This document shows positions 39,346 through 48,854 of a stretch of DNA of 48,984 nucleotides, one piece after another (within the stretch, counting starts at the first letter, position 1; every line of letters begins with the position of its first letter). Location: contig CAISYZ010000077.1 in the NCBI GenBank assembly GCA_903889895.1, positions 1 to 48,984 on the forward strand, written 5' to 3'. The notes under the pieces are model-generated. The model did no database searches. It worked only from the letters and a program-made list of their open reading frames with translations, and was not told the origin of the DNA. This stretch comes from an uncultured Verrucomicrobia subdivision 3 bacterium (GTDB lineage: Bacteria; Verrucomicrobiota; Verrucomicrobiia; Limisphaerales; UBA11358). The position numbers and the translations under genes were made by a program.

Positions 39346-42300
39346 ATGAAAACCCTCAACTCCTGCTCAAAGTTCTCACTCTTGACCCTCCTCGCCTTGC
39401 TCTTGGGCGTTTCTTCGGGGTGGGCGGCGACGGTGACCACAACCGGCAGCGGCAACTGGAATTCCACCACGGCCAATGCTCCTTGGCCAGGTGGAACCGT
39501 GCCCGTAGCCGGAACCGATGTCGTCATTGCCAATGGCAACACGGTGACAGTTTCTGCCGCCGTCGCGGCCAGTCCAAATAGTATAACAATTAATTCAGGT
39601 GGAGAGCTTGATATTGCCAATGCCCTGACAGTTACTGCCACAACAACCGTCAATGGCACTTTGAAGTTTACCGCCACTACCGGCGTGAAGATATTCACCG
39701 GTCTGGTCACGGTCAATGGTGTGTGGAATGAATCAGTGAATGCCGGTATGACGTTTCAAGGTGGCATTACAACCACCCCAACATTTACCACCGGATCAGG
39801 CGTGCATACCTTTAGCGTCAATTCCCAGACATTGACCGGCACGTTTTCCATACAGAAAGTGACGGTGACTGGTGTGACCTTGAACAATGCCGGGACACTG
39901 ACGGTGAGTTCCGCGCTGGCCGGCACGGGCGGATTGACCCAAGGTGCGAATGCCACGCTGAATATTTCCTCGTCCACACTACCTACAATCACAACCTTGA
40001 CGGCCACAGCCAGCGGCAACACCGTTAATTATTCAGGCACTAGCACACAAGTGCCATTGGCAACTACTTACAATAATCTGACCCTTTCCGGCAGCGTTAA
40101 TACATTCCCCAACGCCGGAACCACCGTCAACGGCATACTTACAATGGCAGGAACTGAAACCTACGGGCAGAACCCCCCCGCCATTGGTTCGACCGCCACC
40201 CTGCAATATAGCGGAACGGCTGCGCAGACGACCGGTCTTGAGTTTCCGACAGGGGGCTGGCCTGGCAGTGGCGGTGTAATCATTGCCAACACCGCCGGCA
40301 CCGTGACTTTCAATGCTTCCAAGGCGATTAATGGACCGTTGACAATCAATGCCTCCGCCAAGGTTGACTTGGGCGCCAGTTTCAGCCACTCGGCAACCGG
40401 CCTCTCGCTCGGCGGCACGACCCAGAGCACCAACACCTCTTATGGGGGCACGGGCTCCGCGGCGGCCACCATCAACACCACCTATTTCGCCGCCGACACC
40501 GGCATACTTTTGAACTTGGCGACAACGGCCAGTGTGATCAGTGTCAACTACGGCAAGACGGCAGATATTTTGGGGGGAACGTCCATGGCCGGCCTCGTGC
40601 CGGCGACCAACTGGAATACCATTGTGGTGGCGAATTATCAGACCCCGTCCCAGACTTTTTACGATAACAACAATAATGCCATCAGTGGTTTTACTGTCAC
40701 TAATTCGAATAGCGGTAATAACTCTTGGAGCACGGGCGTTATCACAAAACCCAATCAGACTCTCTTTGCCGACTGGTGTCTGGATCTCAACAGTTCAACC
40801 CCGGCAACAATGACCTTCCAGAATATACCTTATCAGGTTTACGATCTCTATGTATATCAATCGACGTATGGCTACCCGAATGGTAAATTTATCATCGGCA
40901 CGGTTACAAACAATATTAATCAACCTAGCGGTAGCTCGGGAAGTCAGAGTCCCTTCACCGCTTTTATCCAAGGCACGAATTATGTGAAATTCACCGGGCT
41001 GACCGGGAGCAGCCAGGTCATGACCGTGATCAATACCGGGGGCTACGACCTCGGGGTGGGAGCCTTTCAGATTGTCTCGAATGGCGTGCTCTACGCGGTT
41101 ACGGCCACCAACGGAGTTGGCGGCACAATTTCGCCAGCTGGCACGACCAATTTGGTGGGTGGACAAAACATCACCTACACCATCACGGGAAGCAGCGGGT
41201 ATGCTATTAATCAGGTGCTGGTGGATGGTGTCAACAATTCCGGCGCGGTGAGCAGTGGAAGCTACACCTTCAGCAATGTGACGGCTCCCCATACAATCGG
41301 CGCTTCGTTCTCGCCCACGACGACCTATGCGATTACGGCTACCAACGGAACCGGCGGCACGATTTCACCGGCGGGCGTGAACAATGTGACCAGTGGCAAC
41401 AGCCTCACCTTTACCATTGCGGCAAGCTTCGGGTATGCTATCAATCAGGTGCTGGTGGATGGGAGCAATGTCGGTGCGGTCACCAGCTATACCTTCACCG
41501 GTGTGACGGCTCCCCACACCATCGGTGCTTCGTTCTCGCCGTTGCCGGTGAACGGGGGAGCCGGGGTGATCAGCGCCCAGTTCTTTGACCCCATCCACGC
41601 CTTGTCGCCCATCGCGTCCACGGATGTGGCCGGCGTCGTGCCGACTGCCAATTGGAACGCGATCATCAGCACCAACGCCGGAGGCTTGACGAACACGTCG
41701 TTGGTCTTTGTAGATAGCAACGGCCTGCCGGCCGGGCCATTCAGCGTCACGCTATCAACCGGCAATGACGCCGGCTGGGGCACCGGCGGCACCGCCGATC
41801 AGCGGCTCTTTGCTGACTGGGCTTTGAACGGGGGCGGCACAATCACCTTTACCAATATTCCCTATACCAACACTTACGATTTGTATGTGTATTTAGACCA
41901 GTTTTCCGCCACAACGGTTAATTCTTACACCATCGGTGCGGACACTGAAACGATGACCTGCGCCATGGGCTATCCTCCATCCTATGGCTTCCCCTTACCC
42001 GGTTATGTGCTCGGGAACAATTATGTGAAATTCACCGCGTTGTCCGGAAGCAGCCAGGTGATAACCGTGAGCGGCTCGCAGTCTGGCATCGCGGGCTTCC
42101 AGATTGTGGGAGCGGCCACCGTTCAGATACCGCTCTATACCATCACGGCTTCGGCCGGAGCCAACGGCACCATTTCACCCGCCGGGGCAACCACGGTGAC
42201 CAATGGATACAACAGTCCAACTTACTCGATCACACCCAGCGGCGGCTATTCCATTTACAATGTGCTGGTGGATGGCGTCTCGGTGGGAGCTACCAACAAT

Positions 42301-45300
42301 TACACCTTTACCAGTGTTAACCACAACCATACTCTTCAGGCGTTCTTTGTGGCGCCGGCGGCGTCGCCGGGATCTGGAATCATCAGCGTCAATTACTTTA
42401 TACCCGGCAGCAGCTCAAAAGCCATGGTGGCCACGAACAGTGTGGGTGCCGCAGCCACGACCAACTGGAACAATATTTCGTTTGCTGGCCCGGGCGGTTT
42501 TGCAGTTCCCATCCAGGTATTTAACGACAACAGCGGCCTCCCCGTCGGGCCATTTAACGTCCTGCTTTCCAACAATGGAAATCAGTCGTGGAATGCCACC
42601 GCCACGGACCGCGACGTGGATATGTTAAGCTCTTGGGGACTGGACGGGGGCGGGACGGCCACCTTTACGAACATTCCCTATACAGGCAGCTACAACTTGT
42701 ATGTGTATTTCACCGGGTTCCTCAGTCCTGTTGGCAGTAATGTGATCAATTACATCATTGGCAGCGTTACCAATACGATGACCCAAACCAATTCGCCTTC
42801 CGACGTGGCCACCTATGGTTATATCCAAAACGATAATTTTGTGGTCTTCTCGAACTTGACGGGGAGCGTCCAATCCATGAACGTGGTCTATGTGGCGGGA
42901 AATTACGCCTCGGGCGTGTCGGGCTTTCAGATTGTGGCTGGAGGGTCGGTGCCCACCATTACCGGTGCCACCACCGCGACGGCTTTCAGCACCACTTACG
43001 GCACGGCCTCTGCGGCGCAGAGCTTTGCGGTTTCCGGGTCCAACCTGACCAACAGCCTCACCGCCACCGCGCCAAGCGGTTTTGAAGTCTCCAGCGATGG
43101 CTCAACCTATGCTGGCATCGCCACCTACCCGCAGACGGGCGGCAGCGCGGGCGGCACGTTATGGATACGCCTGGCCGCCACGGCCGCGTCCGGCGCTTAT
43201 GATTCACAAAACATCGTGCTGTCCAGCGGCGGGGCCACGAATGTCAACATCACCACCGCCTCAAGCGGGAACACGGTAAGTCAGGCGACCTCGACGGCGA
43301 CGGTGGCGGTGAACAATTCGCCGGCGACGTATAATGGTTTGGGTCAGGCGGCGACGGTGACGTTGAGCGGGACGAACACCATCGGCACCTTGACAATTCT
43401 GACGGGCGGGCAGGCGTTGCAGACCAATGCAAACACCTATGCGGTGACGGCGAGTTTTGTGCCTTCGGATACAAACTACACCACCTTGACGGGTCTCTCC
43501 GCCGGGAATTTCATAATCAACAAAGCAGCGCCGGTCATATCGTGGAGCAATCCGGCAGACATCGCCTATGGCACGGCGCTGGGCGGAACCCAGTTGAACG
43601 CGACGGCGGGCGGCGTGGCGGGCGCCTTTGTTTACACGCCGGCCAGCGGCACGGTTCTGGGAGCGGGCAACGCGCAGGTGCTGGGCGTGCAGTTCACGCC
43701 GACGGACACGAACAATTACAGCACGCCGGCGCCCCAGACCGCGAGCATCAATGTCAACCCGGCCAGCCTGACCATCACGGCGAACAGCACCGGCAAGACG
43801 TATGGGCAGAACCTTTCATTTGCCGGAACGGAATTTGCCGCCAGCGGCCTGACCAACGGCGACAGTGTGGCCAGCGCCACCCTGACGAGCGCCGGGGCGA
43901 CGAACACGGCCACGGTGGGCAGCTATGCCATTATTGTAACCAACGCGGTGGGCAGCGGTTTGTCGAACTACACCATCAGCTATGTTGCCGGCAACCTGAC
44001 GGTGAACCCGCTGGTGGCGGCCCTGTCCGGCACCCGCGCCTATGACGGGACGACGAATGCGGCGGGGACAGACCTCGCCGTGACTAACACGGTGAACGGC
44101 GACACGGTGACCTTAAGTGGCACCGGCGGACTGGCGGGCGCGGATGTCGGGACGAATGCGATTACCTCCTTCGGCAGCCTGGGCTTGGACAACGGCGCGG
44201 GCACGAACTACACGCTGGCCGGCGCGGCCGGTGTGCTGGTCATCACGAACACGCCGCTGGTCATCACGGCGAACAACGACAGCAAGACCTATGACGGCAA
44301 TGCCTACGCCACCAATAACGGCGTGACCTATGCCGGCTTTGTGAATGGTGAGACGAACACGGACTTGGCGGGCAGTCTATCCTTTACCGGCTCGGCGCAA
44401 GGGGCGGTCACGGTTGGCATCTACACCAACACGCCCGGCGGCTATGGTTCGGCCAACTACCTCATTAGTTACGTCAGCGGCACGCTGACCATCAATCAGG
44501 CGACGCCGGTGATCAACACCGCGCCGACAGCCAGCACCATCACCTATGGCCAGATGCTGGGCGATTCGACTCTGGGCGGCGGTTCGGCCACGCCTTCGGG
44601 AGGTGTCTTCACCTTCACCACGCCTTCAACCGTGCCGCCGGTGGGCACGGCCGGGTATGGCGTGACCTATACGCCGACGGACACGACTGATTACACCAAT
44701 GCCACGACCACGGTGAGCGTGACGGTGAACCCGGCCTTCACTCCCAGCACCAACGCGTATCTGGCCTCGCTGGCGTTCAGCCCGAGCGCGGGCTTTGCGC
44801 CGGCGTTCACGTCGAACGTGCTGACGGGCTACAACGAGACGAACGCCTATGGCGACACGCCGACGATGACGGTGACCAACGCGGACGCGACGGCGACGAA
44901 TACGCTGATCGTGAACGGTGTCTCTTTGGGCTTGCTGACCAACAGCGTCGCCAGCGCGCCGCTGACGCTGGGCGTCGGCGCGACGAACGTGGTGCAGGTG
45001 CAGGTGGTTTCGCAGGACTTGTCCGTGACCAACCTCTATGTGGTGGCCGTGACGCTGCTGCCGCCGCCGCTCAGCACGAACGCGCTGCTGGCGGGCCTGG
45101 CACTGACGCCGGCGGGAACCTTGTCTCCGGCCTTTGACCCCGGCACGACGAGTTACAATGCGACGAACGTGTTTACCAACAACCCGGTGACGGTGGCGGC
45201 GACCAGCGCGGATGCGAACGCGACGCTGGCGTTGAACTTCAACGGCGGCGGCTATGGCGCGGCGGTGACGAACAGCCTGACCACCGGGGCAACGAACCTG

Positions 45301-45633
45301 CTGCTGAACCCGCCGATGAACACGGTGGCGGTGCGGGTGGTGTCGCAGGATTTGTTGCAGACCAACACCTACACGGTGAACGTGCTGCTCCAGCCGAGCC
45401 AGGCCGTGCCCAGCCTGACGAACAGCGTGAGCGGGAACAATCTGGTGCTGACGTGGCCGGCGGATCACCTGGGGTATCGGTTGCTGGTGCAGACGAACAA
45501 CCTGGCGAAGGGTGTGAGCGGCAACATCAACGACTGGGGCACGGTTCCCGGCACGGCTGCGATCACGACGACGAACATCACGATCATCAAGGCCGGCGTT
45601 ACCAACGAGTATTACCGGCTGGTCTATCCGTGA
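39346..45633 (+). CDS. Giant secreted adhesin-like protein (beta-helix, VNFG-type, InlB, MBG/YDG and cadherin-like modules)
   Basis: This 2095-aa exported protein has a signal peptide at ~1-27 (ending GWAA). Residues ~28-390 are Thr/Ser/Gly-rich with short repeated strands, as in a right-handed beta-helix. Three copies of a ~180-residue domain starting (V/I)IS(V/A) follow (~395-579, ~741-922, ~1011-1201), interleaved with three InlB-like repeats. Residues ~1314-1797 contain MBG/YDG-type units (SKTYDGNAYAT, KTYGQNLSF, ATYNGLGQA). Two cadherin-like beta-sandwich units (~1802-2015) have LAGLALTPAGTLSPAFDPG. The end (~2019-2095, ...YYRLVYP) is a diverged version of the C-terminal domain of the other giant proteins. 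No catalytic motif is seen, so an adhesive or structural surface role is likely. It shares its upstream element with the 382-7527 gene. Confidence 0.85.
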   Translation: MKTLNSCSKFSLLTLLALLLGVSSGWAATVTTTGSGNWNSTTANAPWPGGTVPVAGTDVVIANGNTVTVSAAVAASPNSITINSGGELDIANALTVTATTTVNGTLKFTATTGVKIFTGLVTVNGVWNESVNAGMTFQGGITTTPTFTTGSGVHTFSVNSQTLTGTFSIQKVTVTGVTLNNAGTLTVSSALAGTGGLTQGANATLNISSSTLPTITTLTATASGNTVNYSGTSTQVPLATTYNNLTLSGSVNTFPNAGTTVNGILTMAGTETYGQNPPAIGSTATLQYSGTAAQTTGLEFPTGGWPGSGGVIIANTAGTVTFNASKAINGPLTINASAKVDLGASFSHSATGLSLGGTTQSTNTSYGGTGSAAATINTTYFAADTGILLNLATTASVISVNYGKTADILGGTSMAGLVPATNWNTIVVANYQTPSQTFYDNNNNAISGFTVTNSNSGNNSWSTGVITKPNQTLFADWCLDLNSSTPATMTFQNIPYQVYDLYVYQSTYGYPNGKFIIGTVTNNINQPSGSSGSQSPFTAFIQGTNYVKFTGLTGSSQVMTVINTGGYDLGVGAFQIVSNGVLYAVTATNGVGGTISPAGTTNLVGGQNITYTITGSSGYAINQVLVDGVNNSGAVSSGSYTFSNVTAPHTIGASFSPTTTYAITATNGTGGTISPAGVNNVTSGNSLTFTIAASFGYAINQVLVDGSNVGAVTSYTFTGVTAPHTIGASFSPLPVNGGAGVISAQFFDPIHALSPIASTDVAGVVPTANWNAIISTNAGGLTNTSLVFVDSNGLPAGPFSVTLSTGNDAGWGTGGTADQRLFADWALNGGGTITFTNIPYTNTYDLYVYLDQFSATTVNSYTIGADTETMTCAMGYPPSYGFPLPGYVLGNNYVKFTALSGSSQVITVSGSQSGIAGFQIVGAATVQIPLYTITASAGANGTISPAGATTVTNGYNSPTYSITPSGGYSIYNVLVDGVSVGATNNYTFTSVNHNHTLQAFFVAPAASPGSGIISVNYFIPGSSSKAMVATNSVGAAATTNWNNISFAGPGGFAVPIQVFNDNSGLPVGPFNVLLSNNGNQSWNATATDRDVDMLSSWGLDGGGTATFTNIPYTGSYNLYVYFTGFLSPVGSNVINYIIGSVTNTMTQTNSPSDVATYGYIQNDNFVVFSNLTGSVQSMNVVYVAGNYASGVSGFQIVAGGSVPTITGATTATAFSTTYGTASAAQSFAVSGSNLTNSLTATAPSGFEVSSDGSTYAGIATYPQTGGSAGGTLWIRLAATAASGAYDSQNIVLSSGGATNVNITTASSGNTVSQATSTATVAVNNSPATYNGLGQAATVTLSGTNTIGTLTILTGGQALQTNANTYAVTASFVPSDTNYTTLTGLSAGNFIINKAAPVISWSNPADIAYGTALGGTQLNATAGGVAGAFVYTPASGTVLGAGNAQVLGVQFTPTDTNNYSTPAPQTASINVNPASLTITANSTGKTYGQNLSFAGTEFAASGLTNGDSVASATLTSAGATNTATVGSYAIIVTNAVGSGLSNYTISYVAGNLTVNPLVAALSGTRAYDGTTNAAGTDLAVTNTVNGDTVTLSGTGGLAGADVGTNAITSFGSLGLDNGAGTNYTLAGAAGVLVITNTPLVITANNDSKTYDGNAYATNNGVTYAGFVNGETNTDLAGSLSFTGSAQGAVTVGIYTNTPGGYGSANYLISYVSGTLTINQATPVINTAPTASTITYGQMLGDSTLGGGSATPSGGVFTFTTPSTVPPVGTAGYGVTYTPTDTTDYTNATTTVSVTVNPAFTPSTNAYLASLAFSPSAGFAPAFTSNVLTGYNETNAYGDTPTMTVTNADATATNTLIVNGVSLGLLTNSVASAPLTLGVGATNVVQVQVVSQDLSVTNLYVVAVTLLPPPLSTNALLAGLALTPAGTLSPAFDPGTTSYNATNVFTNNPVTVAATSADANATLALNFNGGGYGAAVTNSLTTGATNLLLNPPMNTVAVRVVSQDLLQTNTYTVNVLLQPSQAVPSLTNSVSGNNLVLTWPADHLGYRLLVQTNNLAKGVSGNINDWGTVPGTAAITTTNITIIKAGVTNEYYRLVYP
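41092..41540 (+). repeat. Two tandem InlB-like protein repeats
   Basis: Two adjacent units of about 72 codons share TATNG(V/T)GGTISPAG, GYAINQVLVDG and VTAPHTIGASFSP. A third, more diverged unit lies at about 42133-42350. Confidence 0.8.
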
Positions 45634-45638
45634 CAAAA

Positions 45639-45666
45639 AAAGCCCGGCCATTTTTGGCCGGGCTTT
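45639..45666 (+). terminator. Strong terminator hairpin
   Basis: AAAGCCCGGCCA (45639-45650) pairs perfectly with TGGCCGGGCTTT (45655-45666) around a TTTT loop, five bases after the TGA of the giant gene. The A-rich and T-rich flanks make it potentially bidirectional. Confidence 0.9.
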
Positions 45667-45667
45667 A

Positions 45668-45985
45668 ACATCACGCTGGCGACCAGCGGGACGCAGGGGA
45701 ATGTGCATAATTATCAGAGCCGGAGTCCGACCATCAGCGGGAGCGGGCAGTTGACAGGGACATGGTCGGCGGACGGGCGGAACCTGGATCCGATGTCGCC
45801 AAGTCGCTGTTTGCCAGCACGGGTTTGACACTGGGCTTGAACTATTATATCGAGACGTATTCGAACGGCGTGTGGACGTTTTCATCGCGGATCTGTCGCC
45901 GGGTGGCCAGAGCACGTAGCAAGGCGTGACGTTAAACATCAGGATCGTTCTGGAACAGGAGACGTGGATGAGATTTCGGTTTTGA
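45668..45985 (+). pseudogene. Relic of a P-domain-like C-terminal region
   Basis: Spread over different frames are the phrases NITLATSGTQGNVHNYQS, GTWSADGRNLDP, SLFASTG, FIADLSPGGQST, a stop (TAG), then QGVTLNIRIV. In this order they resemble the proprotein-convertase P-domain-like ends of secreted Verrucomicrobiota and PEP-CTERM proteins, where similar TGTW-ADGR and F-ADLS-G phrases occur. At least one frameshift and the in-frame TAG at about 45917-45919 break it. No start codon or upstream part remains; the relic begins directly after the terminator hairpin. Confidence 0.55.
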
Positions 45986-46225
45986 CGGGTAATGCGGTTG
46001 GTGCAAGAGCAGTTTGGCGAAGGCATTTGGCTCGATACTTAGCTGGAGGAGGGTGGGCATAAATCCGGGTCAGTCTTATGTTAATGTCGTCTGAATCAGC
46101 CGGAGCGTTCGTCCGTTTAGCCTCGGTGAAACTGAAGCTTAAGCGAAAGGGTGCGGCATCCCAGTTTGTATTGGTTTGATATATTTGTGGTTTACGCTGT
46201 TCGTGTGCCATAAACCAAATGGGAA
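45986..46225. other. Intergenic stretch without a recognised gene
   Basis: No coding signal is seen. TGGTTTA (46188-46194) and TAAACCA (46211-46217) form a 7-bp inverted repeat just before the next start codon and could be an operator, but arms this short are weak evidence. Confidence 0.4.
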
Positions 46226-48565
46226 ATGTCAGATCAACCTAGCGTGAGCAATACAGGCAGCATAATGAATAAAATCCAGCCGATAAAATGTCGAACATCG
46301 CACAACCTCGTGCATTGCTTGTTACTTTTGAATCTTGCAATATTAAGTCGGAGTTTCGCGGACGGACAATTCCTCCGCCCGCCGGCGGTGCCGCTAGTGA
46401 CATTTAATCCATATTTGAGCATTTGGTCGGACGCTGACAGGTTGACGGAAAGGAACACCATCCATTGGACGCACCGGGAGCATGCGCTGGCGAGTTTGAT
46501 CCGGATTGATGGTCATAGCTACCGGCTGATGGGCGCGGAGCCGGTCAATGTGCCGGGCTTTCCTCAGGTTTCCCTGCAGGTCACCCCGACGCGCAGCATC
46601 TATGAATTTGAAGGCGACGGTGTTCACGTCACTCTGACCTTTATGACAGCGGCGTTGCCGCATGATTTGGAGGTTTTTTCGAGGCCGTTGAGTTACCTCG
46701 CTTGGAGCGTGCGTTCTGTCGATGGAGTCGCGCACGCCGTTTCCATTTATGACAGCACCAGTTCGCAATTAGTGGTTAACAAGACCAGCGAACTGGTTGA
46801 GTGGTCGCAGTCGAAGGCAGGCAAATTGACAGCGCTGCGGGTGGGCACGCAGGCGCAGCCGATTCTGGGTTCGTCGGGCGATGATCATCGAATCAATTGG
46901 GGCTATGCCTACGCAGCGGCTCCGAGTGCGCAGGCGCAGGCGGCCATCGGTGCGAATCAGGACTTGCTCGATAGCTTTGTCCAAACCGGCAGCCTGCCGG
47001 CAAAGGATGACACGAGAATGCCGCGCGCGGTCAGCGACCAGACGCCGGTGCTGGCGTTTGCGTTTGATTTGGGTCAGGTCAGCGCCAAGGCTGTGAAACG
47101 GCAGGTCATCGTGGCGTATGACGAAATTTACGCAATTAAATATTTCGGGCAAAACCTGAGACCTTATTGGCGGCGCAACGGGATGGAAGCGGCGGAATTG
47201 TTACAGATGGCGGCGAAGGATTATCCGTCATTGCTTAAGCGCTGCGAACAATTTGACACGGATTTGATGGCAGACATGACGAATGTCGGTGGTGCGCGTT
47301 ACGCCCAAATGACGGCGCTGGCTTATCGTGAATCCATCGCGGCTTGTGGCTTGGCAGCGGATGCGAACGGCCAGCCGTTGTTCTTTACGAAGGAAAACAC
47401 CAGCAACGGCGATATCGCGACGGTGGACGTGTTTTTCCCGATGGATCCGATTTGGGTTTTCTTGAGTCCATCACTGGCCAAGGCGACCTTGGTGCCGATC
47501 TTGTCCTATGCCGCGTCCAGTCATTGGAAATTTCCGAATGCGCCGCATGACCTCGGCACATATCCGATCGCCCGGGGCACGGACGACGGTGGCGAAGGTA
47601 TGCCGGTGGAAGAGAGCGGCAATATGCTGATTCTATGCGATGCCATCGCACAGGCAGAAGGCAATGCCAACTTCGTTGCGCCATGGTGGCCGCAGTTGAC
47701 GCAATGGGCGAAGTATCTGGAAAACTACGGCCTCGACCCAGAAGAACAGCTTTGCACGGACGATTTCATGGGGCATCTGGCGCACAACGCCAACCTGTCC
47801 GTGAAAGCCATTCTCGCTTTGGCCGCCTACGGCGATCTCTGCAAAATGCGCCGTGACACGGTCAATGCGAGAAAGTATGCGCAACTGGCAAAAGTGGACG
47901 CGGCACATTGGGTGAAGGTGGCCGCCGATGGCGATCACTCCCGGCTCGCTTTCGATAAGCCGAACACATGGAGCCAAAAATACAATCTGGTCTGGGATCG
48001 CATTCTGGGGCTCGATGTGTTTCCGCTGTCGGTGGCGCAGATGGAAGTAGCCCATTACAAAAACGTCATGCAAAAGTATGGCGTGCCGCTGGATTCCCGC
48101 ACGCATCTGACGAAGACGGACTGGTCTTTCTGGAGCGCGACGCTGGCCGATAATCAGGCGGATTTTGAAGCCATCATTTCGCCCACCTACGATTATTTCA
48201 ATCAAACCACGACACGCGATCCAGTTGCTGATTCCTACCAGACGGACAACGTGAAGAGTGGCGGAATGCATGCGCGGCCGGTGGTGGGTGGATTTTTCAT
48301 CAAGATGCTCACTGACCGCGCCATTTGGCACAAGTGGGCTTCCGGTGATAAAATGAAGGCGGCTGGCTGGGCACCCTTGCCCTTGCCGCCAAAAATCACC
48401 GAGGTGGTTCCCACATCCAAGCAGAGCGCGGTGAACTGGCGCTATGCCATTGCAACGCCGTCATCCGGCTGGATGATGCCGGATTTTGACGCCTCGGCTT
48501 GGGCAGATGATCCCGCCGGATTTGACACCGACGGCACACCCGGAGCCGTAGTGCATACGGTTTGA
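46226..48565 (+). CDS. DUF4965 (glutaminase A-like) exported protein, prematurely terminated
   Basis: The open frame encodes 779 aa with a signal region up to about residue 47 (RSFADG). An in-frame ATG at 46265 gives a more typical signal peptide. Features of the DUF5127/DUF4965 'glutaminase A' family are RPPAVPLVTFNPYLSIWS near the mature N-terminus, DNQADFEAI-type barrel segments, the WKFPNAPHDLGTYPI and EESGNMLILCDA motifs, and WSQKYNLVWDRILGLDVFP. The enzymatic role of the family outside fungi is not established; it is found among exported glycan-degrading enzymes. The frame stops at a TGA (48563-48565) where relatives continue, with Trp expected, and the normal C-terminal sandwich follows out of reach. 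Most of the barrel is intact, so a shortened product might still be made. Confidence 0.82.
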   Translation: MSDQPSVSNTGSIMNKIQPIKCRTSHNLVHCLLLLNLAILSRSFADGQFLRPPAVPLVTFNPYLSIWSDADRLTERNTIHWTHREHALASLIRIDGHSYRLMGAEPVNVPGFPQVSLQVTPTRSIYEFEGDGVHVTLTFMTAALPHDLEVFSRPLSYLAWSVRSVDGVAHAVSIYDSTSSQLVVNKTSELVEWSQSKAGKLTALRVGTQAQPILGSSGDDHRINWGYAYAAAPSAQAQAAIGANQDLLDSFVQTGSLPAKDDTRMPRAVSDQTPVLAFAFDLGQVSAKAVKRQVIVAYDEIYAIKYFGQNLRPYWRRNGMEAAELLQMAAKDYPSLLKRCEQFDTDLMADMTNVGGARYAQMTALAYRESIAACGLAADANGQPLFFTKENTSNGDIATVDVFFPMDPIWVFLSPSLAKATLVPILSYAASSHWKFPNAPHDLGTYPIARGTDDGGEGMPVEESGNMLILCDAIAQAEGNANFVAPWWPQLTQWAKYLENYGLDPEEQLCTDDFMGHLAHNANLSVKAILALAAYGDLCKMRRDTVNARKYAQLAKVDAAHWVKVAADGDHSRLAFDKPNTWSQKYNLVWDRILGLDVFPLSVAQMEVAHYKNVMQKYGVPLDSRTHLTKTDWSFWSATLADNQADFEAIISPTYDYFNQTTTRDPVADSYQTDNVKSGGMHARPVVGGFFIKMLTDRAIWHKWASGDKMKAAGWAPLPLPPKITEVVPTSKQSAVNWRYAIATPSSGWMMPDFDASAWADDPAGFDTDGTPGAVVHTV

Positions 48566-48854
48566 GATACCGATGACATTTGGATTCGCCGCACCGTTAC
48601 GATACCCCATGGCGATTTCAAAAATCTCAAATTCCGGGTGTTCCACGATGCCGACGTGGATATTTATGTGAACGGGGTTCTGGCCGCTACCGAAGCCGGT
48701 TTTACCACCAGCTATGTGCCTTTGGAAATCGCAACAGGCGCTCGGTCTGCTGAAGTCTGGCGCGCAAATCACCTCGGCCACCCACTGTCACCAGATCAGA
48801 GGTGGTCAGGATATTGATATTGGCGTGGCCGAAGTTACGGCTGGAAAGAAGCCC
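48566..48854 (+). pseudogene. Untranslated 3' part of the DUF4965 gene
   Basis: Reading on in frame after the TGA gives DTDDIWIRRTVTIPHGDF, FHDADVDIYVNG and TSYVPLEI, the usual C-terminal sandwich of this family. After about 48730 the frame must shift by one base to read ALGLLKSGAQIT and THCHQIRGGQDIDIGVAEV. Thus both a nonsense codon and a frameshift separate this part from the 779-codon frame. It ends where the putative IS21-type end starts. Confidence 0.8.

Noticed and set aside
44626..46026. Minus-strand frame of 466 codons
   Set aside because: Its translation is Arg/His/Val-rich without motifs, and it is antisense to the MBG/cadherin-like part of the giant gene and to the relic after it.
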